From contig NZ_CP107899.1 of the NCBI RefSeq assembly GCF_036013915.1, positions 7,096,001 through 7,160,000 of the forward strand: a stretch of 64,000 nucleotides of DNA. Reading direction: 5' to 3'. A program made the translations under genes and the position numbers. This DNA is from Streptomyces sp. NBC_00464. GTDB taxonomy: Bacteria > Actinomycetota > Actinomycetes > Streptomycetales > Streptomycetaceae. Below, one piece after another: positions 8,567 to 17,175 of this stretch (within the stretch, counting starts at the first letter, position 1; every line of letters starts with the position of its first letter). The notes beneath the pieces are model-generated. The model ran no database searches. It was not told the DNA's origin and worked only from the letters and a program-made list of their open reading frames with translations.

Positions 8567-9907
8567 TCACGCTGCGGGCGGCTCCTTCGTGAACGCAGCC
8601 GGCGGAGGAGTGATCCGCAGCGTGACGACGTAGGAGACCACCACCGAGACGATCACCAGTGGCATCACGGTGAGCCCCTCCGTCCCCAGGAGCAGCGTCG
8701 CCAGCAGCACCGCCGTCATCGGGAGTTTGAGCATGGCCACGCACATTGCCCCGATGCCCATGGCGAATCCGGATGTCGGGTTCAGCCCGGGGAGGTGGGA
8801 GAGCGCGAGGCCGCCGGCCGCGCCGACGAACATCGCCGGGAAGATCGGACCACCCCGGAACGCGCTCAGGGAGGCGCAGTAGGCCAGCGACTTGCAGACG
8901 ATGAGCACGACCAGGGTGGCCGCCGAATACCGCGCGCTGTCGGCGAGCAGCGGGTCCAGGTCGTGCTGGCCCGAATACAGCACCTGGGATGCGGACTTCC
9001 CGGTGCCCTCGGCGTACACGAGCGCGAGCACCCCGACGACGAGGCCCATCACCGCGGTGGCCACCACCGTCCGCCGCTCCACCCTCGACTGAAGGAACAG
9101 CGCCAGCCGGTGGATTCCCGCGCCCACGAGTGCGGCACCCAGTCCGAGGGCGATGGCCCAGCCGAATTCGGCGACGGTGGGGCTGTCGGCGTGCGGCACG
9201 TGGTGGAGCGCCAGCGAGTACGTCCCCAGGCCCGTCCACGAGCCGAGGCCCGTGAAGATGAGCGCCCCGATTCCGGCCGCCAGGAGTCCGGGCACCAGTG
9301 CCACCCCGAGCATCATCCCGGCCAGCCCCGAGGCCTCCATCAGCAGGAACGCACCGAGAAGCGGAGAACCCAGCAGCGCGCTGACGGCGGCGAAGCTGCC
9401 CGCGGCGCCCACCACGGCGACCGCCCCCGGGTCGATGTCCGGCTTGATCAGCCGCACCGCCCACACGGCCAGGCCCCCGCCGAGCGCGATGAGGGGTGCC
9501 TCCGGGCCGAGCACCGCGCCGAGTCCGAGACTGGCGAGCGCCGCGAGAGCGATGCCCGGCAGCTGCGCGGCCGACGGCGGGCCGGTGCTCACCAGCCCCT
9601 CGGCCGGCTTGTGCCCGCCGCGGCCGGGGAGATACCGGACGGCCAGTCCCGCCAGCAGCCCCGCCACGCCGAGCAGCGGCACCGGCCACCACGAGGGCGT
9701 GGCGGTGAAGCCGAGGGCATCGGGCAGGTCGTCGTACGTGAGTGACTGGAGTTCGGAGACCAGGGCGAGGAAGCCGAAGGCCGCCGCCGAGACCGGAACA
9801 CCGAGGACTGCCACCATCACGAGCAGGACCGCGTAGCCGCGGGTGCGGATCAGGGTGACGGGATCCGGTGGCTGGGCGGGGGGCGTTCCGGCTGGCTCGG
9901 CCGTCAT
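8567..9907 (-). CDS. ClC family chloride channel / proton-chloride antiporter
   Basis: A 446-residue polytopic membrane protein of the ClC family. The second signature region is GAVLGPEAPLIALGGG (GxEGP-like, here GPEAP), and the third is AFRGGPIFPAMFVGAAGG (GxFxP-like), both lining the anion path. Hydrophobic spans cover nearly the whole length. ATG 9907 gives a normal N-terminus with a short cytoplasmic segment (MTAEPAGTPP). It is transcribed leftward and ends 26 bp from the convergent membrane-protein gene. Ion selectivity and exchanger versus channel activity cannot be read with certainty. Confidence 0.87.
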   Translation of the reverse strand: MTAEPAGTPPAQPPDPVTLIRTRGYAVLLVMVAVLGVPVSAAAFGFLALVSELQSLTYDDLPDALGFTATPSWWPVPLLGVAGLLAGLAVRYLPGRGGHKPAEGLVSTGPPSAAQLPGIALAALASLGLGAVLGPEAPLIALGGGLAVWAVRLIKPDIDPGAVAVVGAAGSFAAVSALLGSPLLGAFLLMEASGLAGMMLGVALVPGLLAAGIGALIFTGLGSWTGLGTYSLALHHVPHADSPTVAEFGWAIALGLGAALVGAGIHRLALFLQSRVERRTVVATAVMGLVVGVLALVYAEGTGKSASQVLYSGQHDLDPLLADSARYSAATLVVLIVCKSLAYCASLSAFRGGPIFPAMFVGAAGGLALSHLPGLNPTSGFAMGIGAMCVAMLKLPMTAVLLATLLLGTEGLTVMPLVIVSVVVSYVVTLRITPPPAAFTKEPPAA

Positions 9908-10056
9908 GCGCGTTGTCTCCTCGGCGTCGCGAATCCCCTGTGAGCGCCCTGTCGTCAAGGCGTCCTCAAGGTGATACCACGATGCGGTGATTTGGGTGAT
10001 GTGTCCGCGCTGTGCGAGTGCGGCGCGAACCGTGCCGGCCGACCCGGCGGGCAGGG

Positions 10057-11493
10057 TCAGACGCCTTCGCCCGCCGGGTCGGCCGAGGGCAGCCGGCCGG
10101 ACCGCACCGCGTCGACAAGAGCCTGATGGTCCCGCTCGTTCCGGTCGGCGTACGACTCCGCGAACTGCTGGAGCGCCCGGTCGAACACCTCGCCGCGGCC
10201 CAGGTACGCCGCGATCGCGATCCGGTCTCCGGACCGGGCGTGGGCACGGGCCAGCGTGGCCCCGCAGACTTCTCCGAACACGCCGAGCCCGCGCGGGATC
10301 ATCAGCTCCGGCTGGACGATGCCCTTCCAGTCGCGCAGCTGGCGGATGTAGAAGTCCCGGCGCCGGCCGTCGATCCCGTCCACCCGCTCCCAGCCCAGGA
10401 AGATGTCGCTCGCCGCCTGCATCAGCCGCTGTCCCGCGACCACCCGGCTGCCCTGGTTCCGGTACCGGCTCGCCCCCACGTACGGGGCGAGCACCGAGGT
10501 GTCCGCCTCCTTGGCCTGCAGGAAGAGCGGGTCCCCGCTGTCCCGCCCGAGCAGGAGGATGATCCAGCACCTCGTGCCGACGCTGCCCACACCGACCACC
10601 TTGCGGGCCACGTCGACGAGCCGGAACCCGGAAAGGAGGGCGCGCCGGTCGGAAGCCAGACTCTGGCCGTATCCGTCGATCAGCCGGCGGAACTGCTCCT
10701 CGAACGCATGGCGCTCCACGTCCGGCAGCAGATCGGCGACCGGGACGAGCAGGGGCGGGTCCGCGGCGATCCGGCGCCGCCCGTCGACCACTTCGGTGAG
10801 CTTGTCGAACGCCTGCAGACTGTCCCGGGTACGGGCCTTGGCCATGGCACGGGCCACCTCCTTGCGGCCGCGCTTCCTCAGCTGCTCCGTCGCCACGGCG
10901 CGCAGCCGGTCCGCGTCCGTCCGCGCGTACCAGACGTCGAGGTTGCGCATGCCCGCGAACCGGATCATCCACTCCCGGTACGACCTGACCGAGGCCCGCA
11001 CGACGGCGGCGCGCTCCCGGTCACTGAAACCGTTCGCCCGCCCCGCGATGACGAGGCTGGCCGCCAGCCGTTTGACGTCCCACTCCCAGGGGCCGGGCAG
11101 CGTCTCGTCGAAGTCGTTGATGTCGAAGAGCAACTGCCGCTCCGGTGAGGCCAGCAGCCGGAAGTTCAGCAGGTGAGCGTCCCCGCACAGCTGCGCCCTG
11201 ATCCCGGAGACAGGAGTGCCGGCCAGATCGGCGGCCATGATCGCGGCCGCCCCGCGGTAGAAGCGGAACGGGGACTCCGTCATGCGCCCGTAGCGGATCG
11301 GGACGAGCTCCGGCACCCTGGACGCCGACTGCGCCCGAAGGACGTCCAGTGGGTCCGGACGGCCGGTCGACGGCTCGAACACCGCATGGCTCGACCGCGG
11401 CACCGCGCGCCGGGCCGCCTTGCCGCGCGCCGCCCGCTCGTCGGGCGTGGGGAACTCGCCGCCGTACCGTACCGGGCTGATGTCCTGCGGCAT
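10057..11493 (-). CDS. DUF2252 domain-containing protein
   Basis: A 478-residue cytoplasmic protein covered by the DUF2252 domain. Marks include FYRGAAAIMAADL, CGDAHLLNFRLL, FDINDFDETLPGPWEWDVKRLA and a C-terminal Asp/His-rich part. The order HGDAH-like then DxNDFDE resembles the catalytic core of aminoglycoside phosphotransferase-type kinases, so a kinase-like activity is possible but unproven. The gene stands alone, leftward, with 137 bp to the antiporter gene upstream. Confidence 0.85.
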   Translation of the reverse strand: MPQDISPVRYGGEFPTPDERAARGKAARRAVPRSSHAVFEPSTGRPDPLDVLRAQSASRVPELVPIRYGRMTESPFRFYRGAAAIMAADLAGTPVSGIRAQLCGDAHLLNFRLLASPERQLLFDINDFDETLPGPWEWDVKRLAASLVIAGRANGFSDRERAAVVRASVRSYREWMIRFAGMRNLDVWYARTDADRLRAVATEQLRKRGRKEVARAMAKARTRDSLQAFDKLTEVVDGRRRIAADPPLLVPVADLLPDVERHAFEEQFRRLIDGYGQSLASDRRALLSGFRLVDVARKVVGVGSVGTRCWIILLLGRDSGDPLFLQAKEADTSVLAPYVGASRYRNQGSRVVAGQRLMQAASDIFLGWERVDGIDGRRRDFYIRQLRDWKGIVQPELMIPRGLGVFGEVCGATLARAHARSGDRIAIAAYLGRGEVFDRALQQFAESYADRNERDHQALVDAVRSGRLPSADPAGEGV

Positions 11494-11630
11494 CGGGAAT
11501 CCTCCTGAACGCTGCGCAGGCAGGAAGGGAGGACGCTGCCCGGCTCCTTCCGATCATCGCCGGTCGGCGCGATTCCGGCACCAGCAGCGCGGCCGATCCG
11601 TGCCGGAGCCCGGCTCGGCGCGCCCGGCGG

Positions 11631-13400
11631 TCAGACCGCCGGGGCGCCGACGGGCGGACTCAGCAGGACGACGGTGTCACCCGTGTCCGGGGCCGGGGTG
11701 AGCGAGTCGGTGACCGGCACGAGCCGGCCGTCCGGGCGCACCACGAAGAGCAACTGGTGACCCGCCGGCACCGGGCCGTCGGAGGTCCGCGTCACCACGC
11801 GCGCCCCTCTCTCGTACCGGCGGGCCAGCTCGCGCCCGGTGAGTCCGGCGCCGAAGAGCGATTCACCACCGGTGTACGGAGCCACCACTCCGTGGCGGGA
11901 GGAAGGCGGCCCGAGACGGTGGACGGCGCCCTCGACGCTCTCCCGGAGCGTCATGGAGGCGAGCGCGTTGAAATCGTCCTCGTCGGTGAGCAGCAGCACT
12001 CCTGTGATCCCCTCCAGCTCCGCACCGGCACCGGTGGCCGACGCGAGGAGTTCGCCGGGCGCCAGCTTCAGTCCGGCTTCCTCGATCCGCGCCCGCTCAC
12101 CGTCGGCGCCCGCCCACATCAGGACGTCCAGTCCCGCCGAGCGCAGGGCGCAGGCAAGATCCACCGCCCATGGCGCACCGCCTACCAGCAACGGCCTGGA
12201 ACGTGCCGGGCGCAGCACGCCCAGCCGCCTGGCCACCGGGAACGCCGTCAGTCCGTACAGCGTGACCGTGGCGACGATCACCACGAACGTCGCCGGGAGG
12301 ACGCGCTGGGCACCGGCGATGTCGTGGTCGACCAGCTCGGCCGAGAAGGTGGAGGCCGTCGCCGCCGCGACGATGCCGCGCGGCGCCATCCAGCCGATGA
12401 ACCACCGTTCCCCGCGCGGTACATCGGTACGCAGGGTGGCGAGCTGCGCCACCAACGGCCTGGTCACCAGCACGAGCAGGGCGACCAGCGCGAGCGACGG
12501 CAGTACCACGTGCCGCAGCGACGCCGGTGTGACCGTGGCCGAGATGGAGATGAACAGCAGTCCGATGATCAGTGAGACCAGGGTGTCGAAGAAGGGCCGC
12601 CGCGCAGGGAGATCCAGACCCGGCAGATTGGCCATGGCCATCCCCATCACCACGGCGGAGATCAGACCCGTGTCGTCCCGCAGCGCGTCACAGGCGGCCG
12701 CCACGCCGATCACGGCGGCGAGCTGCACGGAGGTGGCCAGCTCCTCGCTCAGCCGCACCTGACGGAGCAGCAGCCACAGCACGCCGGCACCGGCCGCGCC
12801 GCCCGCCACGCCCACCGCCGTACTGGCCGCGAACCCGGCCACCTGACTGCCGAACCCCGGCCGGTCACCCGCGAGGACCCCGTGGAAGACGAGCGCCCCC
12901 AGGATGCCGCCGACCGGGTCGATCAGCGACCCCTCCCAGATGAGGACGCGCTGCAACCGCTCGGTGGGCCGGACGAAGTTGAGCAGCGGCCCCACGACGG
13001 TCGGCCCGGACACGACCAGGATCGCCGCGAGCATCACCGCCGCCCGCATCGACATGTCCAGGACCGGTACGGCGAACAGCGCGGCGGACACCACGGTCAG
13101 CAGCGTCCCCAGCCAGAGCAGCCGGACCACGACGCGGCGCGTGTGGCCTTTGAGCCTCTTGAGGTCCAGCCCCAGACCGGCGTCGTACAGGATCACCGCC
13201 ACCGCCAGGGACACCAGCGGCGAGAAGGAACTGCCCAGCAGCCGCTCGGGATCGACGTCATCGGTGAGTGCCCCCGCGGTGAAGCCGACCGGCAGCAGGA
13301 CGAGCAGCGCCGGGACGCGCAGCCGGCTCGCCAGCAGCTGTGAACCGACCGCGAGCACCACGATCAGCCCGATGCCCACGAGTACCTGATCCGCCGTCAT
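11631..13400 (-). CDS. CPA1-type sodium (potassium)/proton antiporter with regulatory C-terminus
   Basis: A 589-residue protein: about 12 TM helices occupy residues 1-410, with the exchanger signatures LYDAGLGLDL and SLIDPVGGILGALVF (the latter with the ND/DP-type ion-binding motif). Residues 420-589 form a soluble tail resembling TrkA-N/TrkA-C nucleotide-sensing regions (RPLLVGGAPWAVDLACALRSAG). It exchanges monovalent cations for protons across the cytoplasmic membrane. ATG 13400 is preceded by AGGAGG. Leftward, apparently monocistronic. Confidence 0.87.
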   Translation of the reverse strand: MTADQVLVGIGLIVVLAVGSQLLASRLRVPALLVLLPVGFTAGALTDDVDPERLLGSSFSPLVSLAVAVILYDAGLGLDLKRLKGHTRRVVVRLLWLGTLLTVVSAALFAVPVLDMSMRAAVMLAAILVVSGPTVVGPLLNFVRPTERLQRVLIWEGSLIDPVGGILGALVFHGVLAGDRPGFGSQVAGFAASTAVGVAGGAAGAGVLWLLLRQVRLSEELATSVQLAAVIGVAAACDALRDDTGLISAVVMGMAMANLPGLDLPARRPFFDTLVSLIIGLLFISISATVTPASLRHVVLPSLALVALLVLVTRPLVAQLATLRTDVPRGERWFIGWMAPRGIVAAATASTFSAELVDHDIAGAQRVLPATFVVIVATVTLYGLTAFPVARRLGVLRPARSRPLLVGGAPWAVDLACALRSAGLDVLMWAGADGERARIEEAGLKLAPGELLASATGAGAELEGITGVLLLTDEDDFNALASMTLRESVEGAVHRLGPPSSRHGVVAPYTGGESLFGAGLTGRELARRYERGARVVTRTSDGPVPAGHQLLFVVRPDGRLVPVTDSLTPAPDTGDTVVLLSPPVGAPAV

Positions 13401-13610
13401 TGCCGCCTCCTGTGGCGCGAGCGCCGGGGCAGCGGTCGCGACCCGCGGAGCACCGCGTGCGACCACCATCCGTGGCGGCGCACGGCCGGGATGCGAGGGC
13501 TCGCTCCGACGGGCTCCCCGGCACCCCGGTATCCGCCGTATGGGCTAACGGAGTCCGCGGCGGCCGGTGGTGAGCCGCTGAGGGAGTGCGTCACGCTCCG
13601 GGCGCACGGC

Positions 13611-14300
13611 TCACTTCCCGTCGTCCCAGGGGGTGCCCATCCAGCTGTCGAACGTCCGGATCAGCGCCGACAGCGCGGCCGCCAGCCGCAGGTCGGCCCA
13701 CTGCGCGTGCACCTGGACCTCGTCCTCGTCGGAGCGGAACTCCATCGGGACCTCCTGGCCCGCACGCCAGATGATGCGCCGCGGTCCGCGCGCCACATCA
13801 CCGCTGCCGCTCAGCAGACTGCCCACGCCGATGGCCACCTGAACGGGGAACAGCAGCCACCACACGTACCACCAGAAGATCCGGCCCTTGAATCCGACCG
13901 CCTCCGGGCAGCCGGTCTGGGCGACCGTCCACCGGGTCCGCAGACCCTTGCCCGACAGTGCCTTCTCCCGTACGAGAGTGCCGACGAGTTCACCCTGCCC
14001 ACCCCACACCTGATACACCGACACACCCTCGCCCGCCGACGTGGTGACGAGCGTGGCCAGCCGGGAACGGCGCTCAGGGCCGTCCCAGAGGACGAAGGAC
14101 CGGGCACCCGTCTTCCGTGCCGCGAGATACGCCGGTATGCCACCCTGCGGCAGTTCGCGCTCCAGATACGCGACCACGTGGAACGGGCCCCTGGACGTGT
14201 CGGTGACGACGTGGCGAAAGCCCTCGGCCACACCCGGCAGGATCACCTCCCCGGCTTTGCCGTTCTTGGGCAGGGCCACTACTTTCAGAGCGCTGAGCAC
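13611..14300 (-). CDS. Conserved hypothetical protein with one hydrophobic patch
   Basis: A 229-residue protein. The first 120 residues look like a soluble mixed alpha/beta domain; residues about 140-165 (IFWWYVWWLLFPVQVAIG) are strongly aromatic and hydrophobic and may contact or span the membrane. No recognised catalytic motif is seen. It has Streptomyces-like codon use and belongs to the host. Divergent from the DUF6011 gene with 67 bp between. Confidence 0.7.
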   Translation of the reverse strand: MLSALKVVALPKNGKAGEVILPGVAEGFRHVVTDTSRGPFHVVAYLERELPQGGIPAYLAARKTGARSFVLWDGPERRSRLATLVTTSAGEGVSVYQVWGGQGELVGTLVREKALSGKGLRTRWTVAQTGCPEAVGFKGRIFWWYVWWLLFPVQVAIGVGSLLSGSGDVARGPRRIIWRAGQEVPMEFRSDEDEVQVHAQWADLRLAAALSALIRTFDSWMGTPWDDGK

Positions 14301-14367
14301 GTGCGACTCCTCCGTTGTGCGCGGTCAGGACGTCGAAGCGTAGACGGGCACCTGAGAGGATCGACGC

Positions 14368-14589
14368 GTGGAGTCCCCAGAAGTCGCCCCCGACGCCGAG
14401 CCGCTGCCCGGAACCGCCGCCACCGGCCGCCGCCCCGTGCGCTGCCGCCTGTGCGGACGCCCGCTCACCGGCACGGCCTCACGCCGTACCGGCCTCGGCC
14501 CCTCCTGCGACGCCAAACTGCACCCGGCACCGCCCGACATCCGCACCCGCCGCCACGAGGTCGAGCAGGAACCGCTGCCGGGCACCTGA
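14368..14589 (+). CDS. DUF6011 family small zinc-ribbon protein
   Basis: A 73-residue protein starting at GTG. Residues 25-51 hold the DUF6011 pattern CRLCGRPLTG..S..G.GPSCDAKL with three Cys suited to metal binding. Function unknown. It reads toward the truncated tesB gene; the two stop codons are 4 bp apart. Confidence 0.75.
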   Translation: MESPEVAPDAEPLPGTAATGRRPVRCRLCGRPLTGTASRRTGLGPSCDAKLHPAPPDIRTRRHEVEQEPLPGT

Positions 14590-14593
14590 GCCG

Positions 14594-14800
14594 TCAGGAC
14601 GGCTGCTCGCCCAGCCGCCGGAACAGTCCCTCCTGCACCACCGACACCAGCAGATTGCCCTCGCGGTCGTAGATCCTGCCGCGCGCAAGACCCCGCCCGC
14701 CGGTCGCCACCGGGGACTCCTGGTCGTACAGGAACCACTCGTCGGCCCGGAACGGCCGGTGGAACCACATCGCGTGGTCGCAAGAGTAGAATTCACGCAC
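14594..14800 (-). pseudogene. tesB: Acyl-CoA thioesterase II, 3' fragment cut by prophage
   Basis: The last 60-65 codons of a TesB-type hotdog thioesterase read leftward and end at 14594. DHAMWFHRPFRADEWFLYDQ and GRGLARGRIYDREGNLL..VVQEGL are the characteristic C-terminal block of the second hotdog domain. Upstream of the CDHAMW segment the family similarity stops and the sequence becomes the antisense of the integrase gene, so the 5' two thirds of tesB must lie beyond the other end of the prophage. The exact junction base cannot be set without the empty site; 14800 is approximate. Confidence 0.85.
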
Positions 14801-14822
14801 CGTTTGACTAGGGAGGGCGTCC
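14780..14822. other. attL region of the prophage (approximate)
   Basis: Host tesB coding sequence changes to phage sequence in this interval, directly before the integrase start codon. Large serine integrases usually have attP next to int, so after integration attL falls exactly here. The 2-bp crossover core cannot be identified from one junction. Confidence 0.65.
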
Positions 14823-16586
14823 ATGGAAGCTACTAGTGCAGCGGAACCACGGCGTCGGCAGGTACGGCACTCTCGCCGGCCGACGCTGGCCGCAAGTGCG
14901 GCAGGAGACCGATGGATCGTGTACGTGCGACTGAGTCGCGACACCGACGAGAGTACGTCCGTTGAGCGGCAATCGGAGGAGGGTCGTCGCTGGGTTGAAG
15001 ACGTCGCCCACGGCGTCGTTGTGGAGGTAGTCGTTGACACGGACGTATCGGGGGAGGTGTCGCCCTGGAACCGCAAGAACCTGGCGCAGTGGCTCGTCTC
15101 AGTCCCACCGAAACCCTTTGACGGCATGGTGGCACTGCGGGTCGACCGTTGGGCGCGTCGCGTGGTGTGGTTCTCCGGCCTGCTGGACTGGTGCAGGGAT
15201 AACGGCAAACGGATCAACACCGTGCGCATGAACATCGACCCGACCACCCGAGAAGGAAGGATGTTCGCGGGCATCGCCGCAATGTTCGCGGAAAACGAGC
15301 TGGAAGTCATCAAAGAGCGTGCCCAGGAGACGCGAGACACTCTCCGGCAAATGGGCCGCTGGCCCGGCGGAAGGGTTCCGTACGGCCGTGTCAAAACCCA
15401 TCTCGGAAAGGATCCGGAGACCGGCAAATCCCTGGGATGGAAGCTTGGCGACCACGCGCATCGGTGTGACGTCATCCGGCGAGCCGCAGACAACATCTTC
15501 GGGCTGAACGGGCATTCACCCACAACCCCGCACGCTGAGGTCCAGCGACTCAACCGCGAAGGGGAGCCGACCGAATCAGACTGCCGCCTCATTGACGCGG
15601 GCAAGGAGCCCAAGGGGACCAAATGGCTCCGTGAGACGTTGGTTCGTATTCTTCTCAACCCCACGACTGCCGGCGTCATCACGGACCACGAGGGGCGAAT
15701 CGTGCGCGGAGATGACGGGCTGCCTGTACTCGTCGCTCGGCCCATCCTCACCCTGGACGAGCAAGACCAACTTCGCGAACTGATCGAGTCGACGCCACAG
15801 AGCGAGACGCAGCGATCTCGTACTGACAAGCCGCGGAGGAAGAACTCCGGGCCCCTCTCGTACGCGCAGAACTGCTACGAGTGCGGCGGGAGCATGTACC
15901 GGGATGGCTCCACCGAGCCCGGCAGCGATGGCTACCGACGAGGGCTGAGGTATCGATGCCCTTCACGCTCCAAGGGACTTGACTGCCCAGGTGTGAACAT
16001 CGTCGCGGATCCCGTGGAGAAGTGGGCAGGGGAGGAGTTCCTCCGCCGACACGGACGCATGCGGCACGTCACGGAGGAGTACGTCCCAGGCATCAGCTAC
16101 GCCAACGACATCAAGGCCGCGGAAGACGCTCTGGACGCCCTGGAAGCTGACCGGCGAGCGGGTGTGTACACGGCGGAGGCGGCCGTTGCGCGCTTCCGAA
16201 CCCAACACGCCAGCCTGACGGAGCGGCTGGAGCGCCTGCGGAGTCTGCCGACGCGGGAGGCGACGACGGTGGTCAAGGACACCGGACGCACCATTGCCAC
16301 GGAGTGGCACAGGCACAACGAACTCATCCTCCGGTCAACGGCGGTCAACGAGGACGGAGAGTTCATCGTCGACGACCCGGAGGAGCGCAAAGCGCTGCGA
16401 GAGCGGGGCGAGAAAGGACACAACGAGCTGTATCGGCTCTTCCGTGTTCGCGTCGAAGTGAAGCGCGCTCCGGTCAAGGGGGCTAGGTCGTTCAGTCCTG
16501 GCCGGCTGGTGTTCACGTATCAGCCAGTGGACGACCCGGCAGCTGAGCAACTGGAGGCGATCTTGGACGAGGAAATGGCCGACTAA
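14823..16586 (+). CDS. int: Large serine integrase
   Basis: A 587-residue site-specific recombinase that joins phage attP to host attB. The resolvase/invertase catalytic domain begins near residue 31 (WIVYVRLSRDTDES), with Ser38 as nucleophile, and includes VALRVDRWARR with the conserved catalytic arginines. The recombinase domain follows (GRWPGGRVPYGR..), then a zinc ribbon (NCYECGGSMYRDG..RYRCPSRSKGLDCPG) and a coiled-coil region at about 430-480 (KAAEDALDALEADRR..). GGGAGGG lies 6 bp before ATG. It is the first prophage gene, reading away from attL. Integration needs only this protein; excision should also need the gp3-like factor at 56152. Confidence 0.96.
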   Translation: MEATSAAEPRRRQVRHSRRPTLAASAAGDRWIVYVRLSRDTDESTSVERQSEEGRRWVEDVAHGVVVEVVVDTDVSGEVSPWNRKNLAQWLVSVPPKPFDGMVALRVDRWARRVVWFSGLLDWCRDNGKRINTVRMNIDPTTREGRMFAGIAAMFAENELEVIKERAQETRDTLRQMGRWPGGRVPYGRVKTHLGKDPETGKSLGWKLGDHAHRCDVIRRAADNIFGLNGHSPTTPHAEVQRLNREGEPTESDCRLIDAGKEPKGTKWLRETLVRILLNPTTAGVITDHEGRIVRGDDGLPVLVARPILTLDEQDQLRELIESTPQSETQRSRTDKPRRKNSGPLSYAQNCYECGGSMYRDGSTEPGSDGYRRGLRYRCPSRSKGLDCPGVNIVADPVEKWAGEEFLRRHGRMRHVTEEYVPGISYANDIKAAEDALDALEADRRAGVYTAEAAVARFRTQHASLTERLERLRSLPTREATTVVKDTGRTIATEWHRHNELILRSTAVNEDGEFIVDDPEERKALRERGEKGHNELYRLFRVRVEVKRAPVKGARSFSPGRLVFTYQPVDDPAAEQLEAILDEEMAD

Positions 16587-16696
16587 AGATAACGGTAGGG
16601 TAACGATGAATCGGTGATCAAGCGGACGCGCTTGCGGCTCGTCGGCCCCTCGTCGCGCCTCCTCCGCCCCTCGTCGACGAGCCTCCGCCGCCTCAG

Positions 16697-16722
16697 TTAT
16701 CCACAGGCGCCTGTGGATAACT
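16697..16722. repeat. Perfect palindrome of two inverted DnaA-like boxes
   Basis: A 26-bp perfect palindrome with half-site GTTATCCACAGGC. Each half contains TTATCCACA, which is the classical DnaA box and one base from the usual Streptomyces form TTGTCCACA. It could bind host DnaA or act as a hairpin or operator. Only one palindrome is seen, so a full replication origin is not supported by this alone. Confidence 0.7.
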
Positions 16723-16772
16723 ACAGAGAGTGCCAAGAGGCGCTGAAACTGTAGCTCTGCGTAGCTAGACGA

Positions 16773-16899
16773 GCTGAACTCTGGCCAAAAAGCCAAACTA
16801 ACCCCTTATTTCACTTCTCTCTAGACGCGTTAAGGAGAGAAGGAAAATAGGGGGTTAGTTTGGCTTTTTGGCCTCGATCTGTCCGGGGGAGGAGGAGAC
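16773..16899. repeat. 127-bp direct repeat, copy 1, with long hairpin
   Basis: This sequence is identical base for base to 47224-47350. Inside it, 16783-16821 and 16835-16873 form a 39-bp-arm inverted repeat: the outer 23 bp (beginning GGCCAAAAAGCC) pair perfectly, and the inner part has one G-U pair and two adjacent mismatches. The loop is 13 nt (TAGACGCGTTAAG). The repeat ends in GGGGGAGGAGGAGAC. No protein is encoded. A GTGAAAC element starts 13 bp after the repeat. Confidence 0.92.
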
Positions 16900-16912
16900 C
16901 ATGATCATTCCC

Positions 16913-16934
16913 GTGAAACGCTTCCGCCATAACA
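16913..16934 (+). promoter_or_regulatory. Shortened copy of the phage promoter motif
   Basis: GTGAAAC is followed after 8 bp by CATAAC, where the other three copies have 18 bp between the same elements. The difference is exactly 10 bp, about one helical turn. It lies upstream of the tRNA cluster, right after the 127-bp repeat as at 47369. With so short a spacer it may be inactive. Confidence 0.45.
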
Positions 16935-17069
16935 ACAGTAGAAGGGAAGAACGGCGGCGCCGGCGAATGGCGCGGCGCCCGCTTCCCCCTGACGGCCGGC
17001 AGCGTTCCCGTGCTCCCCGCACTCTCCTCCGGGTAGAGCGTGGTTGAGCGCTGCTGGCCGTGTTTGTCT

Positions 17070-17147
17070 TCCTCCGTAGCTCAGTAGCAGAGCACCGGGC
17101 CGGCCTGGAACCAACGGTTGTCGCGGGTGCAAGTCCCGCCGGGGGAA
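17070..17147 (+). tRNA. tRNA-like gene with abnormal anticodon arm (identity unclear)
   Basis: The acceptor stem (TCCTCCG / CGGGGGA), D-arm (GCTC..GAGC) and T-arm (GCGGG TGCAAGT CCCGC) are complete and pair well. The stretch between D and T arms (17094-17122) is six bases longer than normal and no 5-bp anticodon stem with a 7-base loop can be drawn: only CCG/CGG at the ends pairs. An alternative fold has a mini-hairpin AACC-AAC-GGTT as a variable arm. It may be an altered or decayed tRNA. CCA is not encoded. Confidence 0.55.
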
Positions 17148-17175
17148 CTGGACGAGGCGGAGCGATGCGCACGCT

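Larger units (their letters stand above)
16587..17069. other. Non-coding region between integrase and tRNA cluster
   Basis: About 480 bp without a credible gene. It contains a TAACGG/GTAACG-rich stretch just after int, a 26-bp palindrome of two DnaA-like boxes, the first 127-bp hairpin repeat, and a shortened copy of the phage promoter motif. The rest up to the first tRNA shows nothing recognisable. Confidence 0.7.

Noticed and set aside
10057..10972. Joined DUF2252-antisense frame with the ClC channel
   Set aside because: The frame upstream of 9907 is a shadow of the DUF2252 gene; a normal ClC N-terminus begins at ATG 9907.
14594..15829. Long leftward frame joining TesB-like C-terminus to 340 further residues
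   Set aside because: All but the last 65-70 codons are the antisense of the integrase gene; the frame is fused by chance at the attachment junction.
16855..17172. Leftward 105-residue frame over the tRNA start
   Set aside because: It runs across the hairpin repeat and two tRNA genes on the opposite strand and has no ribosome-binding site.
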